Below are positions 49,623 through 62,918 of a stretch of 64,000 bases of DNA, piece after piece. The notes under the pieces are model-generated. The model was not told where the DNA came from and searched no databases. It saw only the letters and a program-made list of their open reading frames with translations. How positions within the stretch are numbered: the first letter of the stretch is position 1; the number at the start of each line of letters is the position of its first letter. The stretch is from Bugula neritina (lineage: Eukaryota; Bryozoa; Gymnolaemata; Cheilostomatida; Bugulidae), in contig OZ037767.1 in the NCBI GenBank assembly GCA_964035545.1, positions 20,624,628 to 20,688,627 of the forward strand, read 5' to 3'. A program made the position numbers and the translations under genes.

Positions 49623-51381
49623 CTATATTTCTAGTAGAACTGCTTTAGCATTTTCCATACAGTCTTTGTGTGCTGTCTGAGAAACCTAAAATCGCAGAAG
49701 TTGTTGAGTGAGCAACTAGTCTTGTGGTGTAATTGATCAAAAATATATATTCAGCTCCTTTGTAAAACTTCTTACAAGAATTTTAAAGCAATTCAGTCAG
49801 GTCAAAAAATTAATTGGCAAACTTGGGGAAATTTAATAGTCTAGAACCAACAGGAAATATACAATGTACATTTGAGATTACAATACGCAGTATTTGTGAG
49901 CTCGTCAAAAAGTTACTAGAATATGTATGTCAACATGTTGAGGTTAATGTTGACCTGCTTGTCATCGCAACGGCCTGTAGAATGAATGGAGAGCGTATCT
50001 ACTGTATCAATTGAGTAAATTTCAATTTCAGAAATGCTTTTTAAAGAAAATGCCAGAGTTGCTCTCAGTGACTAACAGAATACGTATGTAGTGACAGTCA
50101 GCAGAGGTAAACTAAGTCAAGACTTACTCCAGTGACCACGCTGTTGAGATTGTACCAGACTAAGTCAGCGTCAACTTCGGCCATCAGGATTAGACAATTC
50201 CTGGCACACTGTGGGAAGACCAGAACTTGGTTAATACTAAGATATTACGTGACATTCAGAACATAAAATATAGTCTAGTCTAATGAATTAAATTACCTGT
50301 TGCAGTTGTGGTGGCTGGAAACAGGACAGATACAGGATACAAGAGCAGACAACTTCATTAAACATAGAATATCCGAGCTTAGTCTACCAATAGAATGACA
50401 CATTGATGACCAACAAGTGTTGAAACATGTGAGAATATGTAAACCAGTATATCCACATATTACATAATATGGTGAATCAAATTTATGAAATAATTCAAAT
50501 ATAATAAATACTTAATATAGAAAGATAGTAAAAATAACTGTTTTTGTTGACAACATTGACAATGTGCATACAATTAAGTGCATTTGCTATATTCAAGGAC
50601 AAAATGAGATCCCAACAAAACAGCTAGTTTTCAAGAAAGTAAATTGGGAGAAAAGAGAGAAATGTACATACATCAATACACAGAGTTCCAACTGTCTCCA
50701 ATAACATCAGCTGTAGCTTATAGTCAAGGGTGTGCCTGTATGCTTTGCCCGTTCTCTTGCTAACATAATTGAGAACTCAGTATAAAATATAGTAGAGCAG
50801 GCAAGATTTGTACTAAAGGAATTCTAGCAACAGAAGCAAACAGAGTGACTTGCTCAGTGCTGGTGGAAATATAGTCTAACTACAGTAGGAGTACAGCATA
50901 ACTACACGTGATTTACGGTGTAACTAGTTATTAGATCTGTCACACAGATATACATTATTACATAGAGTATAATACAGTATAACATAGAGTATAATACAGT
51001 ATTACACAGGTATAATACAGTATTACACAAGTATAATGTCACACATATATATGAAGTAACCAACCTGACCGCTGCCTTGCTTGTTAACAAAGAGACTAGC
51101 TTCGGCAGCACGTCTTTGCTGACTCGAGCTCTAATGAAATCCTTTGACAGGTCAGCCAGAACTGCTAGACAGTTGATAGCCTGTGAAGTATATTCAAGAA
51201 CATTCTAATAGTAGTCATAGAGAATGTTAGTCTATATAATATATTTTAGTAGACAATGAGAGTGTTATTCTATCTAATATATTCTTGTAGACATAGAGAG
51301 TGCTAGTCTATATAATATATTCTAGTAGTCATCGAGAATGTTAGTCTATATAATATATTCTAGTAGACATAGAGAGTGTTA

Positions 51382-51426
<45 letters not shown>

Positions 51427-54400
51427 ATCTCTCCGTTACCTTGATAACCACTAAAGGCTCAGCATCGGAGAATCTTCTAGAAAGACCAGCCCAGATGTCG
51501 TGTACCGAAGGAAGAAGTTGTTCTGTGATAAAATAGATTTGCAACATTTTACTAATTGTAGCAATACATTAATCATAGATGAAATCAAAAGATTGATAAA
51601 GTGCAAGTTGTTCATACAACTGTAAGCTTATATAACAAAAACTTTCGTTTTGTCTTCATACCATTTTTACTAAAATGGTATGACTTGTCACGCGACATGG
51701 CTTGTCACTTAACATGACATCTCACGTGACACAACCTGTCACTTCACAAAATACTTTTTATCCCAGGTAAATAGGTGCAAGAGAATCTAAAGATATAAAC
51801 AGTATAGAGTTTAGATACACCCAATCAAAGTGAAGTAGCCATGACAGATAATGGCGGATAGTGGTGAATTTTGTCACAATACCTGTGTGAGTAGACAGCA
51901 CGGTACAAGCATCTGATATCATTTCAATGACAACAAGTTTGACCTTGACACTGGGATGAGAGAGCAAGTGTTTACATCTATCTAGCACCTACAGAATCCA
52001 GAGAGAATAATAGCATAGATAGAATTTGTAGCAGTGTGTTACACTACAAACTGAATACACATGTAACCGAAGCTAATACACAGATATTACACACCACGAT
52101 AGGTTACCATAGATGTTACTAGCTACACAACATTCACCAGCCGTAGCTGAGGGATAACATAGACTTGGCTATTCTTTGGTAATCAATTCGTTGTGCAAAC
52201 TTTTTCGAGACATGTGAAACAAGTATAATTCAGCAAACAACTCCCCGCTCATTACAATGTCAAGGTCACAGTTAAGCTCAATGTCAAGGTCACAGCTTGC
52301 TGAATGTCAGACAAGGTTTACCTTTTTAGTAATTTGCACATGCTCAGGTAAATTTTTTTTTTCTTGTAAATTTTGTTCTTCCTGTTCCAAATCCTCCACG
52401 GCTGCCATGTCTTCGTGTCTGTCGTGCTGTTCAGTAGCTGCTGCGGCGTCTGCATCTGATAGTTCGAGGTACTTAGAGGTCATTCTAGTTGTATAGTAAT
52501 CTACCACGTACTCAATGATATCTAAAGTATAGTTTGAATCTACACCCACTTCTGAGTGATTATGATTGAAAGGCTTGTCAGCGTCTGATTGGTTGAGAGT
52601 AGACTCTTGTATTGGAGAGGAAGGAAACCAGAAGCAGAGCTGTCTAAGAAGAGTCTGTGGTACTCTGAGGAGAGAAAGACAACTCTCCACATAGTTATCG
52701 TCTAGACTTAGTAATACCTGGAAAACATGTTGGGAAGATATTCATCATGTAATCTAGGCCAACATGCTATTAGACATTTCACACTATTTTACAGTGAATT
52801 TACATGCATTATGAATAATTTAACTTAATTTAGTACACACTGGATATCTTCAGTTTTTAGCTATTTTTCACAATTTAGCTGGTAATAAACATGACTTTTT
52901 GCCCAAAACTAGTAAAGCACCAATAAATATACCGAAAAAATTAAGGTTCTTCTTAATTTCGCCTCATTTCCTATGTTTTTTCTTATATATTTAGCTTATT
53001 AGGAGTGCGGACCGTTACGAAAAAACCGTAACGGTCCGCAACCAAAAGTAGCTGAATAATTAGGAAGAAACATAGGAAATGAAGCAAAATTAAAAAGAAC
53101 TTTGATTATTTAGGTGCATTTATTGGTGTTTTACTAGTTTTGGCCAAAAAACCCATGTCCATTAGCAGTTGAATTGTGAAAAATAGCTAAAGACTGAAGA
53201 TATCCAGTGTGTACTAAATTAAGTAAAATGACCCTTATACTGTTATACAAGACTAAGTACAGTTCAGGTTTCTAATAGACTCATTTTTTGTTGCTTTTTA
53301 CAAGTAATCTCAAAATGTATTGACATCAATGCGGTGTACTTTGCTGTCATGCTAGATGGATACAAATGAATACCGGTGAATGCAAGTAAGTACAGGTATA
53401 TACGTAAGAGTAAAGGTAAGTACAGGTGAGTACAGCACACACCTCAGTGACGATCTGTGTAATGTATGGTAAAATAGTAGCCTGAGAGTAGCGTATCACA
53501 CTACAGAGTACGGAGGGGCTGGTGGGGTGACGATGCAATCTTCTTATATTCAGGGATAGAATGTTACACACATAGTTACAGTGCTTCTCTATCAGCTCAG
53601 CCTTTCCACTAGACGGGAAATACATCAGAGTTAGAAATCAGTCTGTTTCAGTGTGCGTTATGAGCAGACAACTTCAGTCTAACTATCTATTAGGAGTCGT
53701 CTTCTAGTTAAAAAAATAGTTTGATATTTAGATATTAATGAAATATTTTGTAACTCAAACAAAAGAGCCGCAAAAAATATTAATACAATATATTAGCTGT
53801 ATACACCTGATAATATCACCTGTATACACCTTATAGTCAAGTATTACCTGTAGTTGAAGGCAATACTGACAACCTGTAGACCGGTGACAGCTGTGTGTCG
53901 TATGAGGATATTGTCATGAGCACAAGACTCCAACATAGCGTACAGTGAGTACAGCAATAGTTCAGGGTACTCGGAAGTGCACACCTGAAGCAAGAGTGTA
54001 ATGTGGCAACAGTGATGCTATGTGGTGACATTAGAAGTGCATGGTAACAGTATTAGTATATGGTAACAGTAGAAGCATATAGTAACAGGAGAAGTATAAT
54101 TATGGTAACAGTAGCATTGGGTGGTGACAATAGTAATGTATTGTAACAGTATTAGTTTATGGTAACAGTAGTAGTATATCATAGTATAAGCAATGTATTG
54201 TAACAGTATTACTAGATGGTAAGGAAAACATCGCTTGGTAACAGCAGACTAACCTGATGTATGGCCACCAGACCTTCTAGAATGAAACAGAGTAGTTGTA
54301 TGCTCTCGTTTCTTTCCACAATGCTCGTTTGTTTTGGTGCTTTGCACTCAAGTTGTCTGTACATGTCATTATAGAATTCCAGCACTACCTTACAAACATC

Positions 54401-57400
54401 GTACTTTTCTTCGGAACTTCCTGCTACACGACAGTGAGAAAGTTGAATATAATACTCTTCGTTGTAAGCATATTATATGTATTCCATAGGTATATTATAA
54501 ACACACAGTATGTTAAACAATTGTCATATTACTATAATATTACAGCACTAACAGCAGAAGTCTCATAAGATTGACACAACATAGGGAACATACCTTGCTG
54601 AAAGGCGGGGAGATAACTCAGAATCTCATTAATCAGGAGAGCCGTCTGCAGGCGATGACGTCTGCTACTCTGACATTCCGACATAAAGTGGTCCACCAGA
54701 GTATACACTTCCCCTACGCAAGTGTGAGAGTATATTAGTATACACTTCCCCTACGCAAGTGTGAGAGTATATTAGTATACACTTCCCCTACGCAAGTGTG
54801 AGAGTATATTAGTATACACTTCCCCTACGCAAGTGTGAGAGTATATTAGTATACACTTCCCCTACGCAAGTGTGAGAGTATATTAGTATACACTTCCCCT
54901 ACGCAAGTGTGAGAGTATATTAGTATACACTTCCCCTACGCAAGTGTGAGAGTATATTAGAATAGCTACAAGTTTCCTAGAAACACACTTAACAGAAAAC
55001 AACTAGAATGATAGCATGAGCAAATCAAATTATCAAAGCAGCATTGAAGCCTTTTTCCTTGAAACTGAAACAAATCTTTCCACCCACCAAAAGTAATATA
55101 ACAAGTTTATCATATTTTATTTGCCCCCCCTCCCATTGCCACGCAGCTGATACATAATTATAGTCTAGAAAATTACACGCATAATTAAAATACATTCAAA
55201 TACTAAAATCAAAAAAATATTACCATAACGGCATGCATTTTATCATTGGCCCCACCCTTAGACTAACACAGCAAGTACTGATAATAACATGTCAACTCAC
55301 CGTGTTTAGTGAAATGTGAAATACACTTGCTAATTTCTTCCCACACTGACTTGTGACTGAAGAGTAGGAATTGCCTTCTCAACACGGGGAACACTACTTC
55401 TGTTGAAGGCAACTCATGGTCTGTAAACAGCGCACGGGTGTTGAAGATATCATATGATAGTGACAGCACAACAGACTAAAATAGCGAATTGTTATGTTCA
55501 GCCCACAGTACTAGTTGAATGTGACCGAGGCAAACTTATTTGGCAGTTTTTGTGTACATTTAAATGTAGTAGACGTTTCTATAGAGTAGAGAATACCTGC
55601 AGTAGCAGCAGATGTTTCTAGAATGTTCACGGATGAGCAGTCGAGCTGCAGAAGTTGGAAGAGTGCCAGAGAGATCCTCTCAAGGTGGGTGTGGCACTTC
55701 AACAAGTAGACTATCTGAGGACCGAGGGAGCTGAGGTAGCCATTGAATGTCTTTAGCACCTTCAAACTTTCAGATTCATCTACAAAACACACAGTATTTA
55801 TTTTCAAAAACAAATAAGTATCTATAGGAAGCATCTGCAGGTAAGTTCTAGTGCTGGAATCATCAGGCAGGTATTGGCAACATTAACAGTAAAATTGGAC
55901 TTTTGCAACTACTGCGATTATCAATTGACACAACAATGGGCTACACCATAGAAAATGGTGAACACAACTGAATTTGTCAATTGGCATAAGTGCAGGTAAA
56001 ATTTCATTTGCAGTTGTTGGACTCAGATAACTAAGTGACTGACAGTAGGTTAGTAAAAGTATCAGGCTTGACTGAACAGCGTATAACACTGTTGAGTGTC
56101 TTCCATTTAAATGTGTTTGTACTTTCACTGAGCAAAGTTCTAAGTTCCAGTTAATTTAACTCTTCAAAAACTTCACTAAAACTTGCTGAACTCACAATGA
56201 TGTAGAGAAACACTCGCTAAGGGCAATACTCAACCTCTACAGTCTACTTGATACTCATGAGAAAGGCAGTGTATTCAGTCAGTTGCATAGAAGTAGTTAT
56301 ACTATACAATATAAACCTTTAACAAGAATACCTGTAGTTCTATTTAACATCTTATAATTAAGTAGAAGGCAGTACTAAAATATATCAACAGCTGAAATGA
56401 TTTAATTGCTCCTGTTGACTGCACATAAAATGTAATCACAAGGTATTAATTAAGTTCAACCAGTTGCTTTAATAATGCAAAAACTGAGTCAAATTATCCG
56501 ACCACATCACCATGTTGATAGAGAATTTTGAATGTATAAACACAGCTGACACATGATATATTCTTGCCTACACTAGAGTGAGGACTAGGACTAGAGTACT
56601 AGGACTAGGGTACAAGGTCGTTGAGAGGGTAACTAGTTTTCTGAAAGTTTAAGTAATCATTAAGACCTTGTCTAGAGATGGTAGTAGGGAGTCTCGTCGC
56701 GATGTCATACACTCTCATTTCCAGCATCTCCCTTGCCCCCTCCACTCTCTCTAGTATTTCCCCCAACTTCTCAGTGCTGCGCTGAGAAACTTGAGTGAAG
56801 TTGTCTCCCATGTTATGTGTGATGATGTCTAGCAGCAGCTCCTTGCTGTCGGGGAGATAACTACAGGAAGGAAATACTAATAACAGGAAATGAGAAAGGG
56901 TTTCATGACAAAATGAAAGGTAAACACAGTTGTATGTGATGATCTGCATACACTGAAAGTGTAAGTAATCATGAACATAAAACTTGTCACAGAGCCTAGA
57001 GGATAGCCTCAGTGACATAAAGTAACTTGATTTCTTTTAGACAGGAAGTGAGCAGACACCACTTCCTGTTTAGAAGACAGTGTAAGCTATGGTTAGTTAC
57101 AATCTGATGTGCAGACGACTCTATTACAGAAATGTAGAACTACTTGAAATAGTCACCAAGTGTTAAATCAGTCAAACAGTGAGATGACTACTTCTAAATT
57201 ATTAGCCAATGAATGAAGCCGGAACAGTACACACCTACTGCAGTGGACTAGAATATGATACGACCAATCAACTGCTTCCCTCCTCACCAGCCAGCTGTCA
57301 TATGACATGCAGACGTCACATATAGACTTGATGACTAAAGGCAAGCTCTGCGTGGCCATCTTACGCCATTCTTCGGTCTTATCCACAATCATAAACTTGT

Positions 57401-59739
57401 TTGTGTCTACAAAACCAGGAGGGAGTATTTGGTAGATTTTACAGAGCTGGCTACACTCAAGTGTGAACTATTTAAAAATTTAATCATGTTTAATCTGTAG
57501 GTCTAATTAGGAACAAACTTTAAACCAAAAATTTAAGAGCAATTATTATTGTTCACTTTTTATGACACGTCCCAACCTCAAAGCAGACAGAAGTAGCGGT
57601 TCTACAGAACACAGGCTAAAAACAGACATACAGTGTCAAGGTCACTCACCGACACTGAAATATGTGTGAGGTAATGGTGCAATGTCCTCGTCATGCCCCC
57701 ATGGAGAATTAGAAAGTGAAATCCTTAGACACCCATGCATCAGCTTCAAAGCTCTCTAGAAAACAAGATATGAATATATGTTGATGGCAAATATTTAGAT
57801 GTGTAACTTTAAACATATTACTACGTATACACTACATACACACTACATAGTACATACACACGCACGCACGAAACGTAAACTGAGATACTCAACAACACGA
57901 CTTTACAAACAAAATATGAGTAGAAATAGTTTTCATAATCATCTTCATTATTTTGTAGTGAACAAACCACCTGGTGTTTTGATGCAACCTCCTACACCCA
58001 TTATGAATAAAATATGTTTTCAAATATGATGATTTTTCAAAACTGTTAGGGCACTTGATTGACTGACATTTACTAAACATTCATGTTGCTAGAACCTATT
58101 TTTGATGTTTAGTCAATTTCTAAACAATATGAGTGAAAGTCATATCAGAAGAAGCTTACTGCTATGACTTTAGCCTTGGGGGCTGGACTTGTTATAATCT
58201 TAGTGATGTGCTTGACCATGCCGGGCAGGAAACTGGGTAGAACTGTGGCTAACACTCTTCTCAGTTCACAGTCTATTAAACAAGTGACTTATGCAGCTTT
58301 AGATTACTGATAATAGCATATATAAATGAGTCATAACAGTATAGATTTGAGTCATAATAGTATAGAGATGAGTCACAAAAGCATATAGATAAGCTCTAAT
58401 AGCATATATGTAAATGAGTCACATAGTTTAGAGATGGGGCGTAAAGCTTGCAGATGAGAGACATAAATGCATTATGCTTATATGGCAGGTAAAACGAAAC
58501 ACTTTTGTCTAGCAGAGTATTAACCAGTGTGTATTAAACCATTATAGCAATGTAGTAAAATATTATACTGTATATATACATGCATTACAGTGACAGCATA
58601 CTATATGCATACAGGATTTATTTCTCACCAGTTTTATCATCTAACAGGATAAGAAGGCAGTCTAGTGATGCCTGAGTGAGCTCTGAAGACTGGCTGGCTG
58701 ACGCTGTTGTCAGCAGGGTGGATATTAAACCCCCAAACAAAGGCAGCGCCTCCTTAACTATAAATTTGTAACAACTACAAAACAACATGCAAATCATGTA
58801 TGGAGTCGTACAGTATATACAAGTAGCAATACAGCATATACAAGTAGCAATACAGTATATACAAGTAGTAATACAGTATATACAGATAGTAATACAGTAT
58901 ATACAAGTAGTAATACAGTATATACAAGTACAATAGTAATACAGTATATACAAGTAGTAATACAGTATATACAAGTAGTAATACAGTATATACAAGTAGT
59001 AATACAGTATATACAAGTAGTAATACAGTATATACAAGTAGTAATACAGTATATACAAGTAGTAATACAGTATATACAAGCAGTAATGTAGTACACAAAA
59101 GTAGTAATACTCACACAATATCACTCCTGCTGAACAATGCATGAAACATGCTAATAGCTGCTGCTTTAATACTTTCCTCGACAGCTGAAAAAAATAAAAG
59201 CTAATGTCATTGAAATAACAAATTTTTTTAAAGATACTTAGTAAATATGTTCCTAAAGATTAAAAGGCTGCAACTTGAGTGAAGGACAACACAACTTCTA
59301 CCTATATATCATAGATATTCTCACATACCTGCATTCCTCTTAGTTGGTAGAAATATTATGTCTAAGACTGTTTTGAATAAGTCTAAACAAATGGTTTTAC
59401 TTTGTAGCTTAATTCTTTTGAGAAGCAGATTGAAACACTCCAAAGTAGCCAAGCAGACCAGATTATCTCTACAGAAAAGAGGAGGCAAATCTAAACTTCC
59501 TGTCTTAGACAAAGGCAACTGGTAGAACCAACAAGAAAGATCCCTTACTTGATGGCATAGTTTTTCAAAAGCAGTCGAAGTGGAAAGGCAATATATTCAT
59601 GCATTTGCTGAACAACATCATCTGAAAGAACATCAGATCTCAACACATCGGAGAGAGTTTGAACAGATTTCACATCATGATTCTGTGTAACAGTGACTGT
59701 GATTGGACGGAGGTAGTTGAATGCAGTACTGACGTCCAT
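49623..59739 (-). CDS. TTI1: TTI1, HEAT-repeat subunit of the TTT complex, 1007 aa, 22 exons
   Basis: TELO2-interacting protein 1 forms the TTT complex with TELO2 and TTI2, which matures PIKK kinases (mTOR, ATM, ATR, DNA-PKcs). Exons in order: 59739-59549, 59468-59329, 59184-59115, 58774-58629, 58272-58160, 57755-57650, 57406-57235, 56860-56667, 55779-55597, 55420-55301, 54707-54594, 54420-54254, 53984-53848, 53608-53443, 52717-52322, 51988-51883, 51522-51440, 51180-51065, 50759-50672, 50377-50297, 50208-50128, 49676-49623. Every junction keeps frame. Family blocks: FNYLRPI and EYIAFPLRLLL at the N-terminus, YTLVDHFMSECQSS, NILSLNIRRLHRHP, VLDRCKHLLSHPSVKVKLV, SKDVLPKLVSLLTS, ILYLSCFQPPQLQQ. 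Length matches human TTI1 (1089 aa). Exon 15 is an acidic Glu/Asp/Ala-rich insert, as in other members. The final 17-codon exon is the least certain. Confidence 0.93.
50940..51045. repeat. Repeat in TTI1 intron 18 (tataatacagtattacacag)
   Basis: Five to six copies of a 16-21-bp unit (agtataatacagtattacac and variants), ending about 20 bases before the exon 18 donor side. Confidence 0.8.
51205..51420. repeat. 46-bp repeat plus (TA)n in TTI1 intron 17
   Basis: Four copies of a unit containing gagtgttagtctatataata and ttctagtagacatagagag, followed by (ta)n at about 51388-51420. The (TA)n run ends about 20 bases from exon 17 on its donor side. Confidence 0.85.
52823..53224. mobile_element. 402-bp near-perfect palindrome (foldback element/MITE)
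   Basis: Arms begin acttaatttagtacacactg at 52823 and end with the reverse complement at 53224. They stay nearly complementary to the centre, where gcggaccgttac and gtaacggtccgc flank a short A-rich loop (53007-53039). There is no coding capacity. It lies in TTI1 intron 14. The structure suits a long-inverted-repeat non-autonomous DNA transposon. I could not fix a target-site duplication. Confidence 0.85.
54010..54235. repeat. Degenerate repeat in TTI1 intron 12 (tggtaacagtagtagtatat)
   Basis: About nine diverged copies of a unit of 20-24 bp containing tggtaacagta, between exons 13 and 12. Confidence 0.8.
54701..54960. repeat. 37-bp minisatellite containing the TTI1 exon 11 acceptor
   Basis: Seven essentially identical copies; the unit starts tatacacttcccctacgcaa and ends gtgtgagagtatattag. 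Read on the minus strand, each unit contains cgtaggggaag|TGTATACT, the true 3' splice site and first exon bases. The real exon 11 starts at 54707, inside the last (minus-strand) copy. Confidence 0.95.
58300..58450. repeat. Degenerate repeat in TTI1 intron 4 (gagtcataatagtataga)
   Basis: About five diverged copies of a unit of roughly 24 bp, between exons 5 and 4. Confidence 0.75.
58808..59095. repeat. 19-bp minisatellite in TTI1 intron 3 (tatacaagtagtaatacag)
   Basis: About 15 copies filling nearly the whole intron. On the minus strand the unit phrase TATTACTACTT begins five bases after exon 3, within the donor region gtgagtattactact. The minus strand is open in all three frames here (Tyr/Leu/Ile/Cys-rich), which is a repeat artefact. 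Confidence 0.94.
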
Positions 59740-59769
59740 TTGTACTGATAGATAAAGCTGAAAACACAA

Positions 59770-62700
59770 AGAACAGTTTTGGCTACAAAAAAGAGCCTGT
59801 GTATATCAAAAAATATCATTTACCAAGTTCAATTGCCATCATATTTAAAACTCAATTACCCCACCAGTGCCTTAAAAACTTAAAAATTGAAACAAGATCA
59901 CCCAAATGTAGATATTAGTGGTGGTTACCAATTAAAATAAATAACTTTTTAAAGCTTTATGGAACTAAAGTGATTGCTATGCATTTACATTTTAAAAGAG
60001 CTGTGTTACAGCAAAATAAGATTAAAAATTAAAGATGGTTTAAGGCTCATGAAAATACACTATTTGGGATAATTTCATGTGCCAATTCAAATATATATTA
60101 TTTTTGTTCAATGATTATAATGATAATAATCAACCACTGATAATGGGTTAAAACAAACTACTTATTTTTGTAAGCATTTTTATTAGATTATCATGATGCC
60201 ATTTATCCTTGCCTCAATAAAAATCCTTTTTTTCTGAAAACATTGCTATTTAAATATATGAGACAGAAGTGAGTGCTTAGATTTATTAATATTATAATTT
60301 CTAAGATTATCACCATGAACATTGCTCATTAGGCTTGGAACTTCAATTTTTACTTTAGATAGTTTGACAAAAAAAAAAAAATGAAATTATAGTGCTTAGT
60401 AGTATTAAAACCATAGTCTTTATAAAAGTAATTTTTTTATGATGAACATAATAAATTATATATTAATTTCCTCTTACTCCTTAAGCTTTTTGCATTAACT
60501 TTCAGTCTTGTGTTCAATCCCATTGACATCACTAAGAGTCGTTTTTGTTGCCATCTGAATTACATTATTCATGATTAGTTAAAATGTAAATATGCATTAG
60601 TCGTACTCTTAGACTTTACTTTTAGTTTTGAAGCATTTTAAAATGTTAAATATCTCAAAATTGTCAGAGTGAGTAGCAATTTGAGAGTGAAACTGAGTAG
60701 TAACACTAACTCAAACTGTGAGAATTGGAGTAAACATAACATTAATTACTGTAACACTAAGTCTAACAGTAACTGTAAGTAACTGTTACTGTAAGACTAA
60801 GAGTAAGACTATCATTAGTATCATAGACTAAGACTAAGAGTTAGAGTAAGAGCAAGGTAAAACTAAAAGTAAAACTAAAACTAAAAGTAAAGCTAAAGGT
60901 TGAAACAAATTAGAAACACTGCAAAAGCTTTAATGAATCAACAAGTTATGGAAACAAAATTGATGCTTCATGAAAAAATAAAACTGTTGCAATTTTTTTT
61001 ATAAGTTAAAATTGAAACTACACGGAGATCTTTAAGTTTAACAAAATTGATGACTAATTACGGTTTCAAAGGTGGAGACTAGAAAGCCATATTGATATTA
61101 TTGTAGAGGAGATCTGCGGCATTATAAAGATTCCGTAGATGGATCGTGTACAAGTAAACTATAATGTAAAATATTATTACATAAGATTTGTATCATAATA
61201 ACGTTATAGTCACTACCAATTTAATGTTACATAAAAAGAACGTTTTTTAAATTTGCAAGACTACAAGATTTTAATTATTGAATTATACAAGTTCGTTGTT
61301 TTCCGACTTTTTAAAATACAAGTCTTTTCTTCTACATACAGAGTTGTCATTACCTGCAATTTCAATTTGAAGAAAAATTAAGCCATCATAAATTATTATT
61401 ATTATTTTACAAATTCTAAAATCATACTACCAGTAATGATAATAATATTTGTAACAGTAATAATTCTTATATTATATCGAAAGCAAAAAACTTTGCACAC
61501 GGAGTTGTCATCTTTTATTAACTACACCAGTGTAAGCTTATTATAAGATCTCTTACATCAAACTATGATATTGACTCTAATACTTAGCTGTATCCATCAA
61601 AGGTTAAAGTAATTCATTCATCACGCCTCGTTAGTATTGCGTTTGCCATTTCATTTTATTATTCTAGTGTGGTTGGTTTACATGTGTGAGTGAAAAGTTG
61701 CAAAAAAAGTTGTTTAAGACTAAACTGAAACTTGACAGTTGAAATTTAATAAGTTTAAAGTCTGTCGCAACAGATAATTATTCACAGTCGAATTGAAATT
61801 GAAACTGTTGGCGTAACTCAAGCTGAAACTCGGAACTGTAAGTAAAACTTAAACTCAAACCAAGTCTTGGTCTGTAACTGTAAGACTAACACTAACTCTA
61901 AGAGTTAGTGAAAACTCCAATTTTTCATTCAATATTATTTCATAAATAACACTAACAAAATTAAATGTGGCTTATGCCTTATACTTATAGCCATTCAGCT
62001 TTCGTCAGTACTCAGTAGAGAGGTTTTTAATATACAATTTGAATTACAAATACTAATAGTAATACTAATAGTAATAGTGAAATACATGTGACTAAATTAT
62101 CATTATGTGTTGATGTTCAGTAGCATGAGCATGTTAATGTTATTGTTACCAGTGACTTTTGTTATCTGAAAACAAGTGCTCCTTATAGTTGATAGTTTTT
62201 GATGGTCAGTAAAGTTTTTTTCAGTTTTTTTAGCCATTTATGTGGTTGAAAATAAGAGCCTTTAATCTCAAAGGTATTTTCTTAAGAATCTGAATCATGT
62301 CTCATTGCCAAAACCTAAGAGGTTTTAATTTGTGCAAGTGTTGTTTCGAGTGCTTGCAGTGTCAGTTTGTTTATACAAGTATTTTATATTAACTTTGATT
62401 TTCAACGTGAGCATCTATGCGCATTTAAAACTGAATTGTTATACTTATCAAGTGAACTGCTTCTAAAAATAAACTAAACCTGAGTTGATCCTCGTGAAGT
62501 GAATACAATTTTAATTGTACTAAGAGACCAATACTATTAAATATTATATTTCAAGAATCAAATTATTGTGAACAGTTGTTGAATTCTACTATTCCTCAAC
62601 TTGTAATGAGAATTTGAGATGTTACGTTTGTATTAATTAAGCATTCATTTATGTTTCATGTAGCAACGCCTACAGCCAGTTGGAAACTCCCAAAGCCCAA

Positions 62701-62918
62701 AAGATCACTTCAGAGAGCATAAGCATGAGAGTACAGCTTATATTACAGCCCTGTGTTGAACTGATAGATTCTCCCTCGAGCTAGTATAAACTCCATAGAC
62801 TACCTAAATTATTATATTACAAATCCATAAGACACTTTATTTGGAAATAGCCAAGGAGTTCTATAATAAATAAAGTTTGATATTGACTTGATAACTTGAA
62901 TAGAAATTTGAGGTGAAG
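59770..62918. other. Divergent intergenic region, no gene seen
   Basis: 3.1 kb of AT-rich sequence between the TTI1 start (minus) and the small membrane-protein gene (plus). It presumably holds both promoters, but I see no clear TATA/initiator arrangement. 60720-60905 is rich in degenerate aactaagagtaa words. A 5' UTR exon of TTI1 could begin near 59760 (ttttcag acceptor on the minus strand). Confidence 0.5.

Noticed and set aside
56605-56666. End of TTI1 at the in-frame stop near 56605
   Set aside because: Using the phase-1 donor at 56666 joins exon 8 to the next exon and continues the known TTI1 sequence for another 600 residues. The stop lies in the intron.
58618-59142. Three overlapping minus-strand frames of 106-174 codons
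   Set aside because: They run through the 19-bp repeat. Only the segment 58774-58629 at the low end is a real TTI1 exon.
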